Source of the DNA: Micromonospora sp. CCTCC AA 2012012
GTDB lineage: Bacteria > Actinomycetota > Actinomycetes > Mycobacteriales > Micromonosporaceae
Direction: 5' to 3'
DNA length: 64,000 nucleotides
NCBI RefSeq assembly: GCF_040499845.1
Contig: NZ_CP159342.1
Location: forward strand, 6,510,001 to 6,574,000
Shown one piece after another: positions 1 to 9,819 of the stretch. Below the pieces are notes generated by a model, which saw only the letters and a list, made by a program, of their open reading frames with translations, made no database searches and was not told the origin of the DNA. Position 1 is the first letter of the stretch. Every line of letters begins with the position of its first letter. The position numbers and the translations under genes were made by a program.

Positions 1-1
1 C

Positions 2-1402
2 CTGAACATCCGGCTCGACGCGGCCGCCGCCGGGCAGCTGGCCAAGGTGATCGTCGAGGCCGGCCCGGAGTACGGCCGCAGCGACACCCTCGCCGGCCAG
101 AAGATCAACCTGGAGTTCGTCTCGGCGAACCCGACCGGACCGGTGCACATCGGCGGGGTCCGCTGGGCGGCCGTCGGTGACGCGCTCAGCCGGCTGCTCC
201 GCGCCACCGGCGCCGACGTGGGGACCGAATACTACTTCAACGACGCCGGCTCGCAGATCGACCGCTTCGCCCGGTCGCTGCTCGCCGCCGCCAAGGGTGA
301 GCCGGCCCCCGAGGACGGCTACGGCGGGGCGTACATCGCCGAGATCGCCACCGAGGTGCGCAACCGCCGGCCGGACGTGCTGGAGCGGGACGACGCCGCC
401 GCGCAGGAGGTGTTCCGGGTCGAGGGCGTGCAGCTGATGTTCGAGGAGATCAAGTCCTCGCTGCGCGACTTCGGCGTCGAGTTCGACACCTACTTCAACG
501 AGAAGGACCTGCACGACCGGGGCGAGCTGGACCAGGCGCTGGCCCGGCTTCGCGAGCAAGGGCACGTCTTCGAGTCCGACGGGGCGACCTGGCTGCGCAC
601 CACCGACTTCGGCGACGACAAGGACCGGGTGCTGCGCAAGTCCAACGGCGAGTGGACCTACTTCGCCGCCGACTGCGCCTACTACCTGGACAAGCGCGAG
701 CGCGGCTTCGACCGGGTCGTGATCATGCTGGGCGCCGACCACCACGGCTACATCGGCCGGATGAAGGCGATGGCGGCGTGCTTCGGCGACGACCCGGAGC
801 GCAACCTGGAGATCCTCATCGGCCAGCTGGTCAACCTGGTCCGCGACGGCGCCCCGGTGCGGATGAGCAAGCGGGCCGGCACGGTGGTCACCCTGGAGGA
901 CCTGGTCGACGCGATCGGCGTGGACGCCTCCCGCTACGCGCTGGCCCGCTACTCCAGCGACTCGCCGATCGACATCGACGTGGAGCTGTGGACCCGGGCC
1001 ACCCGGGACAACCCGGTCTACTACGTCCAGTACGTCGCGGCCCGTACCGCCAGCGTCGGGCGGAACGCCGCCGAGGTGGGGCTGACCCGGGGTGACGCCG
1101 CCGACTTCCACGCCGAGCTGCTCTCCCACGAGAAGGAGAACGAGCTGCTCAAGGCGCTCGCCGAGTTCCCCGCGGTGGTCGCCTCCGCCGCCGAGCTGCG
1201 CGGGCCGCACCAGGTCGCCCGCTACCTGGAGCGGCTGGCCGGGGCGTACCACCGGTTCTATGACAACTGCCGGATCCTGCCGCGCGGCGACGAGGAGGTC
1301 ACCGACCTGCACCGGGCCCGGCTCTGGCTGAACGACGCCACCCGGGTGGTCATCGCGAACGGGCTGCGCCTGCTGGGTGTCTCCGCCCCCGAGAGGATGT
1401 GA
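2..1402 (+). CDS. argS: Arginyl-tRNA synthetase, 3' part
   Basis: This class I aminoacyl-tRNA synthetase charges tRNA-Arg. The gene is open at the left window edge, so only the last 466 residues are seen and roughly the first 100 are missing. The HIGH-type signature appears as PTGPVHIGG about 40 residues in, and the KMSKS-type loop as MSKRAG near position 865. The C-terminal alpha-helical anticodon-binding domain (DALR type) is complete, with YVQYVAAR at its start. The gene heads the argS-lysA-hom-thrC run, an order familiar from actinobacteria. There is no sign of damage. Confidence 0.97.
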   Translation: MNIRLDAAAAGQLAKVIVEAGPEYGRSDTLAGQKINLEFVSANPTGPVHIGGVRWAAVGDALSRLLRATGADVGTEYYFNDAGSQIDRFARSLLAAAKGEPAPEDGYGGAYIAEIATEVRNRRPDVLERDDAAAQEVFRVEGVQLMFEEIKSSLRDFGVEFDTYFNEKDLHDRGELDQALARLREQGHVFESDGATWLRTTDFGDDKDRVLRKSNGEWTYFAADCAYYLDKRERGFDRVVIMLGADHHGYIGRMKAMAACFGDDPERNLEILIGQLVNLVRDGAPVRMSKRAGTVVTLEDLVDAIGVDASRYALARYSSDSPIDIDVELWTRATRDNPVYYVQYVAARTASVGRNAAEVGLTRGDAADFHAELLSHEKENELLKALAEFPAVVASAAELRGPHQVARYLERLAGAYHRFYDNCRILPRGDEEVTDLHRARLWLNDATRVVIANGLRLLGVSAPERM

Positions 1403-1461
1403 CCGGTGAGCGCGAGGAGTGAGCTTGCGAGCCCCGCAGTCGCGAACGAAAGGCGGCCTTG

Positions 1462-2844
1462 ATGCGCGCGCATGAGGCCGGGGCGCTGCACGGTGACATC
1501 GGCAGCCGGCCGCCGTGGCTGCGCCCGCCGGGCGACGTCAACGCCTTGGTGCCGCAGCTCTGGCCGCGACATGTGACCCGGGCCGCCGACGGCGCGCTCA
1601 CCGTCGCGGGCCTCGACGTCCGCCAGCTCGCCACCGAGTACGGCACGCCGGTGTACGTCCTCGACGAGGACGACCTCCGGTCGCGCTGCCGCGAGTTCCG
1701 GGCCGCCTTCCCGGACGCCGACGTCTACTACGCGGGCAAGGCGTTCCTCTGCCGCGCGGTGGTCCGGATGATCGCCGAGGAGGGCATGTTCCTCGACGTC
1801 TGCACCGGCGGCGAGCTGGCCACCGCGCTGGCGGCGGACATGCCGGCGGAGCGGATCGGCTTCCACGGCAACAACAAGTCCGTGGCCGAGCTGGCCCGGG
1901 CCCTGGACGCCGGGGTGGGCCGGATCATCCTCGACTCGTTCACCGAGATCGACCGGCTCACCGCGCTGGCCCGCGAGCGCGGCGTACGACCCCGGGTGCT
2001 GATCCGGGTGACGGTCGGCGTGGAGGCGCACACCCACGAGTTCATCGCCACCGCCCACGAGGACCAGAAGTTCGGCTTCTCCCTCGCCGGCGGGGCCGCC
2101 GCCGAGGCCGCCTTCCGGATCCTCGACGAGGGCGTGCTGGAGCTGCGCGGGCTGCACTCGCACATCGGGTCGCAGATCTTCGACGCCAGCGGCTTCGAGG
2201 TGTCCGCCCGGCGGGTGCTCGGCCTCCAGGCGCAGATCCGCGACGCGCGCGGAGTGGAGCTGCCCGAGCTGGACCTCGGCGGCGGCTTCGGCATCGCGTA
2301 CACCACCCAGGACGACCCGGCCACGCCGCAGGAGCTGGCCAAGCGGCTGCACAAGATCGTCGACGCCGAGTGCGCCGCCGAGCAGCTCGCCGTGCCGCAC
2401 CTGTCCATCGAGCCCGGCCGGGCCGTCGTCGGGCCGGCCGTGTTCACCCTCTACGAGGTGGGCACCGTCAAGGACGTCGACGGCATCCGGACGTACGTCA
2501 GCGTCGACGGCGGGATGAGCGACAACATCCGGACGGCGCTCTACGACGCGTCGTACTCGGCGACGGTGGCCAACCGGGCGTCGACCGCGCCGCCGCTGCT
2601 CGCCCGCGTGGTGGGAAAGCACTGTGAGTCCGGGGACATCGTGGTGAAGGATGAATTCCTGCCCGCCGACGTGCAGCCCGGAGATCTTGTCGCGGTGCCC
2701 GGCACCGGGGCGTACTGCCGGAGCATGGCCAGCAACTACAACCATGTCCCGCGCCCCCCGGTCGTCGCCGTCCGCGACGGTCGGGCGCGTCTGATCGTCC
2801 GGCGGGAAACCGAAGAAGACCTGCTCGCATTGGATGTCGGATGA
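1462..2844 (+). CDS. lysA: Diaminopimelate decarboxylase
   Basis: A PLP enzyme that decarboxylates meso-diaminopimelate to lysine, the last step of lysine synthesis. It has 460 residues. The fold-type III alanine-racemase-like barrel is clear: PLP lysine K93 in YYAGKAF, HSHIGSQ near residue 232, the glycine-rich GGGFGIAY near 273 and EPGR near 317. A TTG lies directly before the chosen ATG; I prefer the ATG, with GAAAGG upstream as a weak ribosome site. The stop overlaps the start of hom (ATGA), so the two are probably translationally coupled. The N-terminus is about 35 residues longer than in many homologues. Confidence 0.96.
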   Translation: MRAHEAGALHGDIGSRPPWLRPPGDVNALVPQLWPRHVTRAADGALTVAGLDVRQLATEYGTPVYVLDEDDLRSRCREFRAAFPDADVYYAGKAFLCRAVVRMIAEEGMFLDVCTGGELATALAADMPAERIGFHGNNKSVAELARALDAGVGRIILDSFTEIDRLTALARERGVRPRVLIRVTVGVEAHTHEFIATAHEDQKFGFSLAGGAAAEAAFRILDEGVLELRGLHSHIGSQIFDASGFEVSARRVLGLQAQIRDARGVELPELDLGGGFGIAYTTQDDPATPQELAKRLHKIVDAECAAEQLAVPHLSIEPGRAVVGPAVFTLYEVGTVKDVDGIRTYVSVDGGMSDNIRTALYDASYSATVANRASTAPPLLARVVGKHCESGDIVVKDEFLPADVQPGDLVAVPGTGAYCRSMASNYNHVPRPPVVAVRDGRARLIVRRETEEDLLALDVG

Positions 2845-4163
2845 CCTCACCTGTCCGCTTGGCGTTGCTCGGCTGCGGCACGGTCGGCAGTGACGTGGTA
2901 CGCCTGCTGCACGAGCAGTCGGTCGACCTCGCCGCCCGCATCGGCGCCCCCCTGGAGATCGCCGGGATCGCCGTCCGCCGGGTCGGCCGCGACCGCGGCG
3001 ACCTGCCGGTCGACCCCGCCCTCTTCACCACCGACCCGCTCGGGCTGATCAAGCGGGACGACGTGGACGTCGTGGTCGAGATGGTCGGCGGCATCGAGCC
3101 GGCCCGCAGCTGGCTGGTCGAGGCGCTGCGCGCGGGCAAGAGCGTGGTCACCGCCAACAAGGCGCTGCTCGCCGAGGACGGCGCGACGCTGCACGACGCG
3201 GCCGCCGAGGGTGGCGCCGACCTCTACTACGAGGCCAGCGTCGCCGGGGCGATCCCGCTGCTGCGCCCGCTGCGCGAGTCGCTGCACGGTGACCGGATCA
3301 ACCGGGTCACCGGCATCGTCAACGGCACCACCAACTTCATCCTCTCCGCGATGGACGCCACCGGCGCCGGGTTCGCCGAGGCCCTGGAGGAGGCCACCGA
3401 GCTGGGGTACGCCGAGGCGGACCCGACCGCCGACGTGGAGGGCTTCGACGCCGCCGCGAAGGCCGCCATCCTCGCCTCGCTGGCGTTCCACACCCGGGTC
3501 ACCGCCGCCGACGTGCACCGCGAGGGCATCACCGAGGTGACCGCCGCCGACGTGGCCAGCGCCAAGGCGATGGGCTGCACCATCAAGCTGCTCTGCATCG
3601 CCGCCCGGGGCACCGACGGCCGGGGCGAGACGGTCAGCGTCCGGGTGCACCCGGCGATGATCCCGTTGAGCCACCCGCTGGCCAGCGTCGGCGACGCGTT
3701 CAACGCGGTCTTCGTCGAGGCCGAGGCGGCCGGCCAGCTGATGTTCTACGGCCGGGGCGCGGGCGGCGCGCCGACCGCCAGCGCCGTCCTCGGCGACGTG
3801 GTGGCGGTGGCCCGTAACCGGCTCGCCGGCGTGCACGCGGCCAGCGAGTCCGCGTACGCCGACCTGGCGGTGCGGCCGATGGGGGAGGCGCTGACCCGCT
3901 ACCACATCAGCCTCGACGTGGCCGACCGGCCGGGTGTGCTGGCCGCCGTGGCGGGCGTCTTCGCCCGGCACGACGTCTCCATCGCCACCGTCCGGCAGGG
4001 CCCGGCGGGCGGTGGTCCGGCCGGCCGGGGGGACGACGCCGACCTGGTCGTCGTCACCCACGTGGCGCCGGACGCCGCGCTCGCCGCCACCGTGGGTGAG
4101 CTGCGCGGACTGGACATCGTCCGCTCGGTGGCGAGCGTGCTGCGGGTCGAGGGCGGGGCGTAG
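2841..4163 (+). CDS. hom: Homoserine dehydrogenase
   Basis: Reduces aspartate semialdehyde to homoserine, the branch point toward threonine and methionine. It has 440 residues. The N-terminal Rossmann motif GCGTVGSDV lies at residues 10-18, the catalytic domain contains NGTTNFIL, and a C-terminal ACT domain starts near residue 355 (DVADRPGVLAAV). The ACT domain suggests feedback control by threonine (family knowledge). The start overlaps the lysA stop by 4 nt. A glycine-rich insert lies inside the ACT domain (GPAGGGPAGRG). Confidence 0.97.
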   Translation: MTSPVRLALLGCGTVGSDVVRLLHEQSVDLAARIGAPLEIAGIAVRRVGRDRGDLPVDPALFTTDPLGLIKRDDVDVVVEMVGGIEPARSWLVEALRAGKSVVTANKALLAEDGATLHDAAAEGGADLYYEASVAGAIPLLRPLRESLHGDRINRVTGIVNGTTNFILSAMDATGAGFAEALEEATELGYAEADPTADVEGFDAAAKAAILASLAFHTRVTAADVHREGITEVTAADVASAKAMGCTIKLLCIAARGTDGRGETVSVRVHPAMIPLSHPLASVGDAFNAVFVEAEAAGQLMFYGRGAGGAPTASAVLGDVVAVARNRLAGVHAASESAYADLAVRPMGEALTRYHISLDVADRPGVLAAVAGVFARHDVSIATVRQGPAGGGPAGRGDDADLVVVTHVAPDAALAATVGELRGLDIVRSVASVLRVEGGA

Positions 4164-4268
4164 CCTCCCGTCCCGCCTGATGGTTAACCACAGGTGTGCC
4201 GGGGGGCGGTGCGGACGGCTGGTCCACGCTTGGTGGACGACGGAGCCGGCAGAGGCGAGGAGAGCGAC

Positions 4269-5318
4269 ATGTGGCGGGGCCTGATCGAGACCTACCGGAA
4301 CCGGCTGCCGGTCACCGACGCCACCCCGGTCGTGACCCTGCACGAGGGGAACACCCCGCTGGTGCCGGCGCCGGTGCTCTCCGCCCGGCTCGGCTGTGAC
4401 GTCTATCTGAAGGTCGAGGGGGCCAACCCGACCGGCTCGTTCAAGGACCGTGGCATGACCGTCGCCGTCTCCAAGGCGGTCGAGGCGGGCAACAAGGCGA
4501 TCATCTGCGCCTCCACCGGCAACACCAGCGCCTCCGCCGCGGCGTACGCGGCCCGGGCCGGGCTCACCTGCGCGGTGCTGGTGCCGCAGGGCAAGATCGC
4601 GCTGGGCAAGCTGGCCCAGGCGCTCGTCCACGGCGCCAAGCTCCTCCAGGTGCAGGGCAACTTCGACGACTGCCTGGCGCTGGCCGGCAAGCTCGCCCAG
4701 GACTACCCGGTGGCCCTGGTCAACTCGGTCAACATCCACCGGCTGCACGGGCAGAAGACCGCCGCGTTCGAGATCGTCGAGGCGCTCGGCGACGCCCCCG
4801 ACATCCACTGCCTGCCGGTCGGCAACGCCGGCAACGTCTCCGCCTACTGGATGGGCTACTCGGAGGACCTGCACGAGGGCAACGCCACCCGGGCCCCGAA
4901 GATGTACGGCTTCCAGGCCGCCGGCGCCGCGCCCATCGTGACCGGTCGGGTGGTGCACGAGCCGTCCACCATCGCCACCGCCATCCGGATCGGCAACCCG
5001 GCGAGCTGGACCAAGGCCGTGGACGCCCGGGACGCCTCCGAGGGGCTGATCGCCGCGGTCACCGACCGGGAGATCCTGTCGGCGTACCGGCTGCTGGCCC
5101 GCGAGGTCGGGGTCTTCGTCGAGCTGGGCAGCGCGGCCAGTGTGGCCGGTCTGCTCCAGCAGGGCGCCGCCGGCAAGGTCCCGGCCGGTTCGACGGTGGT
5201 CTGCACGGTCACCGGCCACGGCCTCAAGGACCCGGAGTGGGCCATCTCCACGGCCCCCGCCCCGGTCACCATCGCCAACGACCCCCTCGCCGCCGCCCGC
5301 TCCCTCGACCTCGCCTGA
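4269..5318 (+). CDS. thrC: Threonine synthase
   Basis: A PLP enzyme converting O-phosphohomoserine to threonine. It has 349 residues, the short actinobacterial form. The PLP lysine is K59 in the GSFKDRG motif, and a serine/threonine-rich [11 protein letters not shown] phosphate-binding loop follows. I chose the ATG at 4269 because GAGGAGA lies just upstream and homologues begin at this WRGLIE region; open frame upstream has no such support. It lies about 105 nt after hom. Its usual partner thrB is not adjacent but about 6.7 kb downstream. Confidence 0.97.
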   Translation: MWRGLIETYRNRLPVTDATPVVTLHEGNTPLVPAPVLSARLGCDVYLKVEGANPTGSFKDRGMTVAVSKAVEAGNKAIICASTGNTSASAAAYAARAGLTCAVLVPQGKIALGKLAQALVHGAKLLQVQGNFDDCLALAGKLAQDYPVALVNSVNIHRLHGQKTAAFEIVEALGDAPDIHCLPVGNAGNVSAYWMGYSEDLHEGNATRAPKMYGFQAAGAAPIVTGRVVHEPSTIATAIRIGNPASWTKAVDARDASEGLIAAVTDREILSAYRLLAREVGVFVELGSAASVAGLLQQGAAGKVPAGSTVVCTVTGHGLKDPEWAISTAPAPVTIANDPLAAARSLDLA

Positions 5319-5356
5319 CCCCCGCCCACCCCCCCCGGGCACCCCCTCAGGTCGCG

Positions 5357-5417
5357 GTTGATCAAGAGGTTTGCGTCGGGGTGACCCTGGTCCGGCGACC
5401 AGAACCTCTTGATCAAC
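5357..5417. repeat. Palindromic (REP-like) element
   Basis: Two perfect 15-bp arms, GTTGATCAAGAGGTT (5357-5371) and its exact complement (5403-5417), enclose 31 bp with further partial pairing (GTCG...CGAC). It sits between thrC and the RND exporter gene. It may act as a terminator or be a dispersed repeat. A related but different element lies at 46799-46868. Confidence 0.7.
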
Positions 5418-5420
5418 TCG

Positions 5421-5460
5421 GTCGGGTCGGGGTGGGTCGGGGTGGGTCGGGGTGGGTCGG
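5421..5460. repeat. Four-copy 10-bp tandem repeat
   Basis: Three identical copies of GGTGGGTCGG follow one variant copy (GTCGGGTCGG), directly abutting the palindromic element. The run is G-rich on the plus strand. The rest of the 275-bp gap between thrC and the exporter gene shows no gene. Confidence 0.8.
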
Positions 5461-5593
5461 GCGGCGCAGGGTGGGGAGTGCGCGGGTGGTGGGGCCGGAT
5501 GGGGCAGCCGGGGGTGGGTGGGTGCGGGCATGATCGGGTCCGGCATGCTTTGCATACCCCGTAGACCCCCTCCTCCAGGAGTGAGCCACGCCG

Positions 5594-8500
5594 ATGTCGC
5601 TGCTCGCCAGATTCAGCCTCCTCAACCGAGGGCTGGTCGCCCTCATCGCGCTGGTGATCACGGCGTTCGGGGCGTACGCCGTCCCGTCGCTGAAGCAGCA
5701 ACTCCTGCCGTCGCTGGAGTTCCCCGCCGCGTTCATCGTGGCCGCCTACCCGGGCGCCGCACCGGAGATCGTCGAGTCCCAGGTCACCGAGCCGATCGAG
5801 AACAGCCTCCAGGGCATCCCCGGCCTGGAGAAGATCACCTCCACCTCCCGCGAGGGCTCCACCACCGTCACCGTGCAGTACGAGTTCGGCACCGACCTGG
5901 ACGACGTGGTCAACAAGATGCAGACCGCGCTGAACCGGATCGACGCGCAGCTGCCCGAGGGGGTCGACCCGCAGGTCCTCGCCGGCAGCACCGACGACCT
6001 GCCCGCCGTGGTGGTCGCCGCGACCGGCGGGGACGACGAACGCGCGTTGGCCGAGAAGCTGCGCCGGAGCGTCGTACCCGAGCTGGAGGGACTGGACGGG
6101 GTCCGGACGGTCGACGTCACCGGCACCCGCGACCAGGTCGTGGTGGTCACGCCCGACCCGGCGAAGCTCGCCGCGGCCCGGCTCGCGCCCACCGCCCTGG
6201 CGCAGGCGCTGAAGACCAACGGCGTCGCGCTGCCGGCCGGCGCGGTCGTCGACGGCAGCCGCTCGCTGCCGGTGCAGGTCGGCACGCCGATCCGCACCGT
6301 GGACGACCTGCGCGGCATCGTCGTCACCACCGCCCCGGCGGCCCCGCTGCGCCTCGGTGACGTCGCCAAGGTGGAGCAGGAGCTGGCCCCGGCCACCGCC
6401 CTCACCCGCACCAACGGCAGGCCCAGCCTCGGCATCGCGGTCACCGCGAGCCCGGACGGCAACGCCGTGCAGATCTCGCACGAGATCCGGGACCGGCTGG
6501 ACGACCTGAAGGCCGCCTCCGGCGCCGACCTGACCGTCGTCTTCGACCAGGCCCCGTTCGTCGAGCGGTCCATCGACAGCCTGACCACCGAGGGCCTGCT
6601 CGGTCTGCTGATGGCGGTCGTGGTGATCCTGGTCTTCCTGCTCAGCGTCCGCTCCACGCTGGTCACCGCGGTCTCCATCCCGCTGTCGGTGCTGGTCGCG
6701 CTGATTACGCTCTGGGCCGGCGACTACTCGCTCAACCTGCTCACCCTCGGCGCGCTGACCATCGCCGTCGGCCGGGTCGTCGACGACTCCATCGTGGTGC
6801 TGGAGAACATCAAGCGACACCTGGAGTACGGCGAGCCGAAGCGGGACGCCATCCTCACCGCGGTCCGCGAGGTGGCCGGCGCGGTGACCGCCTCCACCCT
6901 CACCACGGTCGCCGTCTTCGCGCCGATCGCCCTGGTGGGCGGCTTCGTCGGGCAGCTCTTCGCGCCCTTCGCGATCACCGTCACGGTGGCCCTGCTCGCC
7001 TCGCTGCTGGTCTCGCTGACCGTGATCCCGGTGCTCGCGTACTGGTTCCTGAAGCCGCGCCGGGCCGGTGCCGACGACGTCGCCGCCCGCCGGGCCAGCG
7101 AGGAGCGGGAGCTGCGCAGCCCGCTGCAGCGGGCGTACCTGCCGGCGATCGGGTTCGCCACCGGATCCCGCAAGACCCGCTGGATCACCGTCGGGCTGGG
7201 GCTGCTGGTGCTGCTCGGCACCTTCGGGCTGGCGCAGAAGTTGGAGACCAACTTCCTCGACGACTCCGGCCAGGACACCCTGACCATCACCCAGGAGCTG
7301 CCCGCCGGGACCGGGCTGGCCGGCACCGACCAGGCGGCCGCGCAGGTCGAGCAGGTGCTGGGACGGACCGACGGCGTGCGGACGTACCAGGTGAGCGCGG
7401 GCGGCAACGACCAGCCGTGGGCCGGTGGCGGCGGCAACAACACCGCCACCTTCAACGTGGCCCTCGACGAGGACAGCGACGCCGCCGCGATCAAGCGGAA
7501 GCTGCGCAAGGAGTTCGACGCGCTCGGGCCGGAGGTCGGTGAGCTGAGCTTCGGCGCGGGGCAGGGCGGTGCCTCGGGTAACCAGCTCGAGGTGGTCGTG
7601 CAGGCCGCCGACCCGGAGACGCTGACCCGCGCCGCCGAGGCCGCCCGCGACGCGATGGCCGGTACGCCGGACGTCGAGGACGTCGCCACCAGCCTGGCCG
7701 ACCGGGTGCCCCGGGTCGACGTGACGGTGGACCGGGTCGCGGCGGCCCGGGTGGGGCTGACCGAGGCGGCCGTGGGGCAGGTCGTCGCGCAGGCGTACCG
7801 GGGTGCGCCGTTGGGGCAGGTCGCCCTCGACGGCACCGTGCAGAACGTGGTGCTGCGGGGGGCCGGCAAGCCGCCGCTGACCGTGGCGGAGCTGCGCGCC
7901 CTGCCGGTGGGCCCGGTCAAGCTGGACGACATCGCCGACGTGAACCAGGTCGACGGCCCGCAGCAGGTGACCCGGATCGACGGCGAGCGCAGCGTCTCCG
8001 TCACCGGTACGGCCACCGGCTCCAACCTCGGTGCCACCACGGCCGAGCTGCAGAAGCGGCTCGACGCCCTGGACGTGCCGGGGGCGACGTTCACCGTCGG
8101 CGGGGTCAGCGCGGACCAGAAGGACGCCTTCGCCGACCTGGGGCTGGCGGTGCTGGCCGCGATCGCGATCGTCTTCCTGATCATGGTCGCCACGTTCCGC
8201 AGCCTGACCCAGGCGCTGATCCTGCTGATCTCGATCCCGTTCGCGGCGACCGGTGCGATCGCCCTGCTGCTGGTCACCGGCACCCCGCTGGGCGTGCCGG
8301 CGCTGATCGGCGTGCTGATGCTGGTCGGCATCGTGGTCACCAACGCGATCGTGCTGCTCGACCTGATCAACCAGTACCGGGCGCAGGGGATGGGCGTGAC
8401 CGAGGCGGTGGTCGAGGGGGGCCGGCGTCGGCTGCGTCCGATCCTGATGACCGCGGTGGCGACGATCTTCGCGTTGCTGCCGATGGCGTTCGGGCTCACC

Positions 8501-8857
8501 GGGGAGGGCGGCTTCATCTCCCAGCCGCTGGCCGTGGTGGTGATCGGTGGTCTGCTCACCTCGACGCTGCTGACGTTGATCCTGGTGCCGACCCTCTACA
8601 CGATGGTCGAGCGCACGAAGGAGTCGCTGCGCGCGCGGCGGGCCCGGCGTACCGGGGGGACGCCGCCGCCGTCGCCGGTCGCGGCACCGGCGGCGACCAC
8701 GCCGGTCGAGCCGCCGAGGGCCGAGGCGTCCGTCGCCGACCGCCCGGTCGCGGACCCGCCGGCCCGCCCCTCCGCGGCGTTGGTCGACGGTACGGACCAG
8801 TTCGAGGTGCTGCGCCTGCCCCGGAGCCGCCGATCGCCGCTGCCCCCGACCGAGTAG
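5594..8857 (+). CDS. RND-family efflux transporter (HAE1/AcrB-like)
   Basis: A 1087-residue inner-membrane proton-driven exporter of the hydrophobe/amphiphile efflux type. The fold shows an N-terminal membrane helix (about 10-30), a large external loop with porter motifs (AAYPGAAPEIVESQV), a helix bundle containing the paired acidic residues in GRVVDDSIVVLEN near residue 395, a second large loop, and a second helix bundle from about 845. A proline/alanine-rich cytoplasmic tail of about 80 residues follows the last helix. CAGGAG lies upstream of the ATG. No adaptor or outer-membrane partner is adjacent, as expected in a Gram-positive. The substrate is unknown; SwrC-like proteins are the nearest known type. 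Confidence 0.93.
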   Translation: MSLLARFSLLNRGLVALIALVITAFGAYAVPSLKQQLLPSLEFPAAFIVAAYPGAAPEIVESQVTEPIENSLQGIPGLEKITSTSREGSTTVTVQYEFGTDLDDVVNKMQTALNRIDAQLPEGVDPQVLAGSTDDLPAVVVAATGGDDERALAEKLRRSVVPELEGLDGVRTVDVTGTRDQVVVVTPDPAKLAAARLAPTALAQALKTNGVALPAGAVVDGSRSLPVQVGTPIRTVDDLRGIVVTTAPAAPLRLGDVAKVEQELAPATALTRTNGRPSLGIAVTASPDGNAVQISHEIRDRLDDLKAASGADLTVVFDQAPFVERSIDSLTTEGLLGLLMAVVVILVFLLSVRSTLVTAVSIPLSVLVALITLWAGDYSLNLLTLGALTIAVGRVVDDSIVVLENIKRHLEYGEPKRDAILTAVREVAGAVTASTLTTVAVFAPIALVGGFVGQLFAPFAITVTVALLASLLVSLTVIPVLAYWFLKPRRAGADDVAARRASEERELRSPLQRAYLPAIGFATGSRKTRWITVGLGLLVLLGTFGLAQKLETNFLDDSGQDTLTITQELPAGTGLAGTDQAAAQVEQVLGRTDGVRTYQVSAGGNDQPWAGGGGNNTATFNVALDEDSDAAAIKRKLRKEFDALGPEVGELSFGAGQGGASGNQLEVVVQAADPETLTRAAEAARDAMAGTPDVEDVATSLADRVPRVDVTVDRVAAARVGLTEAAVGQVVAQAYRGAPLGQVALDGTVQNVVLRGAGKPPLTVAELRALPVGPVKLDDIADVNQVDGPQQVTRIDGERSVSVTGTATGSNLGATTAELQKRLDALDVPGATFTVGGVSADQKDAFADLGLAVLAAIAIVFLIMVATFRSLTQALILLISIPFAATGAIALLLVTGTPLGVPALIGVLMLVGIVVTNAIVLLDLINQYRAQGMGVTEAVVEGGRRRLRPILMTAVATIFALLPMAFGLTGEGGFISQPLAVVVIGGLLTSTLLTLILVPTLYTMVERTKESLRARRARRTGGTPPPSPVAAPAATTPVEPPRAEASVADRPVADPPARPSAALVDGTDQFEVLRLPRSRRSPLPPTE

Positions 8858-8893
8858 CTCGGGTCCCGCGCCCGTCGACCTGAGGGGCCCTGC

Positions 8894-8907
8894 GTCGGAT
8901 GTCCGAC
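8894..8907. promoter_or_regulatory. 14-bp perfect palindrome before polysaccharide deacetylase
   Basis: GTCGGATGTCCGAC is a perfect inverted repeat placed 4 bp upstream of a -10-like TACCGT (8912-8917). That is a position where a bound repressor would block the promoter of the deacetylase gene. The regulator is unknown. Confidence 0.45.
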
Positions 8908-8988
8908 GTTGTACCGTGAGTGAGTCGGCACATACCCTTTGTGTCGGCTCGCTCTGCACGGGCGAGCCTCCGGAGCGGGAGCGGGGCC

Positions 8989-9798
8989 ATGGGGGAGCAC
9001 GCGGGCCGATGGGGGAGACGCTCGCTGCTGCGTGCCGCCGGTCTGCTCACCGGCGGCGCCGCGGTGGGCGCCGCGGCCACCACACAGACGACCTGGATCG
9101 CCGACCGGCGACTCCCGCTGGCTGGGGGGCCGGCCAGCGCCACCCTGGGCAGCCGCCAGCAGGACGTGGGCGGCGGCGCGGTCGAGGTCTCCTGGGGGGT
9201 ACGCACCGACGAACGCCTGGTGGCGCTCACCTTCGACGACGGCCCCCTGCCACAGTGGACCCCGATGGTGCTGGACACCCTCGACCGGTACGCCGTACCC
9301 GCCACGTTCTTCCTGGTCGGCGCCCGGGCCCGGCAGCACGCCGGGCTGCTGCGCGGCCGGCTGGACCGGCACGAGGTGGGCAACCACAGCTGGGCCCACC
9401 ACGACCTGGCCCGCCTCGACGCCCACGGCGCGTACGACGACCTGCGGCGCAGCCACGACGCCATCGCGGCGGCGACGGGCCGGGCACCCCGGCTGCTCCG
9501 TCCGCCCTGGGGGCACCTGGGCGGGGCGGTGCTGCACGCCGCCGCCCGGCTGGACTACCGGCTGGTGCTCTGGACCCTCCAGATGGTCGAGGGGGAGTTC
9601 CCGCACGACCCGGCCGGTCACGCCCGCCGGATCGTCGCCGACGTCCGGCCCGGCACGATCCTGCTCGGTCACGACGTCGGGACGGAGCGGCGGCTGGTCG
9701 CGCTCCGCGGGCTGCCCGACATGATCACCGGGCTGCGCGCCCGGGGCTACACCTTCGTGACCGTCTCCCACCTGCTCGGCCGCGCCGCCCAGGTCTGA
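8989..9798 (+). CDS. Polysaccharide deacetylase, Tat-exported
   Basis: A predicted secreted or lipid-anchored carbohydrate esterase family 4 (NodB homology) enzyme of 269 residues, which would remove N-acetyl groups from cell-wall or other glycans. A twin-arginine signal (GRRSLLRAAG) lies near the N-terminus. The metal and catalytic motifs are TFDDGP at 81-86, the histidine motif NHSWAHHD, RPPWG and the late LLGHDVG. A GTG at 8920 is in frame, but the ATG at 8989 has a GGAGCGGGAGCGG ribosome site and puts the Tat motif at the usual distance. Confidence 0.85.
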   Translation: MGEHAGRWGRRSLLRAAGLLTGGAAVGAAATTQTTWIADRRLPLAGGPASATLGSRQQDVGGGAVEVSWGVRTDERLVALTFDDGPLPQWTPMVLDTLDRYAVPATFFLVGARARQHAGLLRGRLDRHEVGNHSWAHHDLARLDAHGAYDDLRRSHDAIAAATGRAPRLLRPPWGHLGGAVLHAAARLDYRLVLWTLQMVEGEFPHDPAGHARRIVADVRPGTILLGHDVGTERRLVALRGLPDMITGLRARGYTFVTVSHLLGRAAQV

Positions 9799-9807
9799 CC
9801 GGCCGGG

Positions 9808-9813
9808 TAGGGT
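9808..9813 (+). promoter_or_regulatory. -10 box of leaderless MFS gene
   Basis: TAGGGT ends 6 nt before the GTG start, so transcription would begin at or next to the start codon. The same geometry recurs at many genes here. Confidence 0.6.
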
Positions 9814-9819
9814 TCCGGC

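Noticed and set aside
1407..1453. Possible interspersed repeat between argS and lysA
   Set aside because: The GTGAGCGCGAGGAGTGAG-type sequence looked familiar from related genomes, but only one copy is in this window, so it cannot be shown.
4856..8959. Open minus-strand frame of about 1367 codons
   Set aside because: It lies opposite thrC and the RND exporter gene, is Arg/Gly/His-rich and has no recognisable domain.
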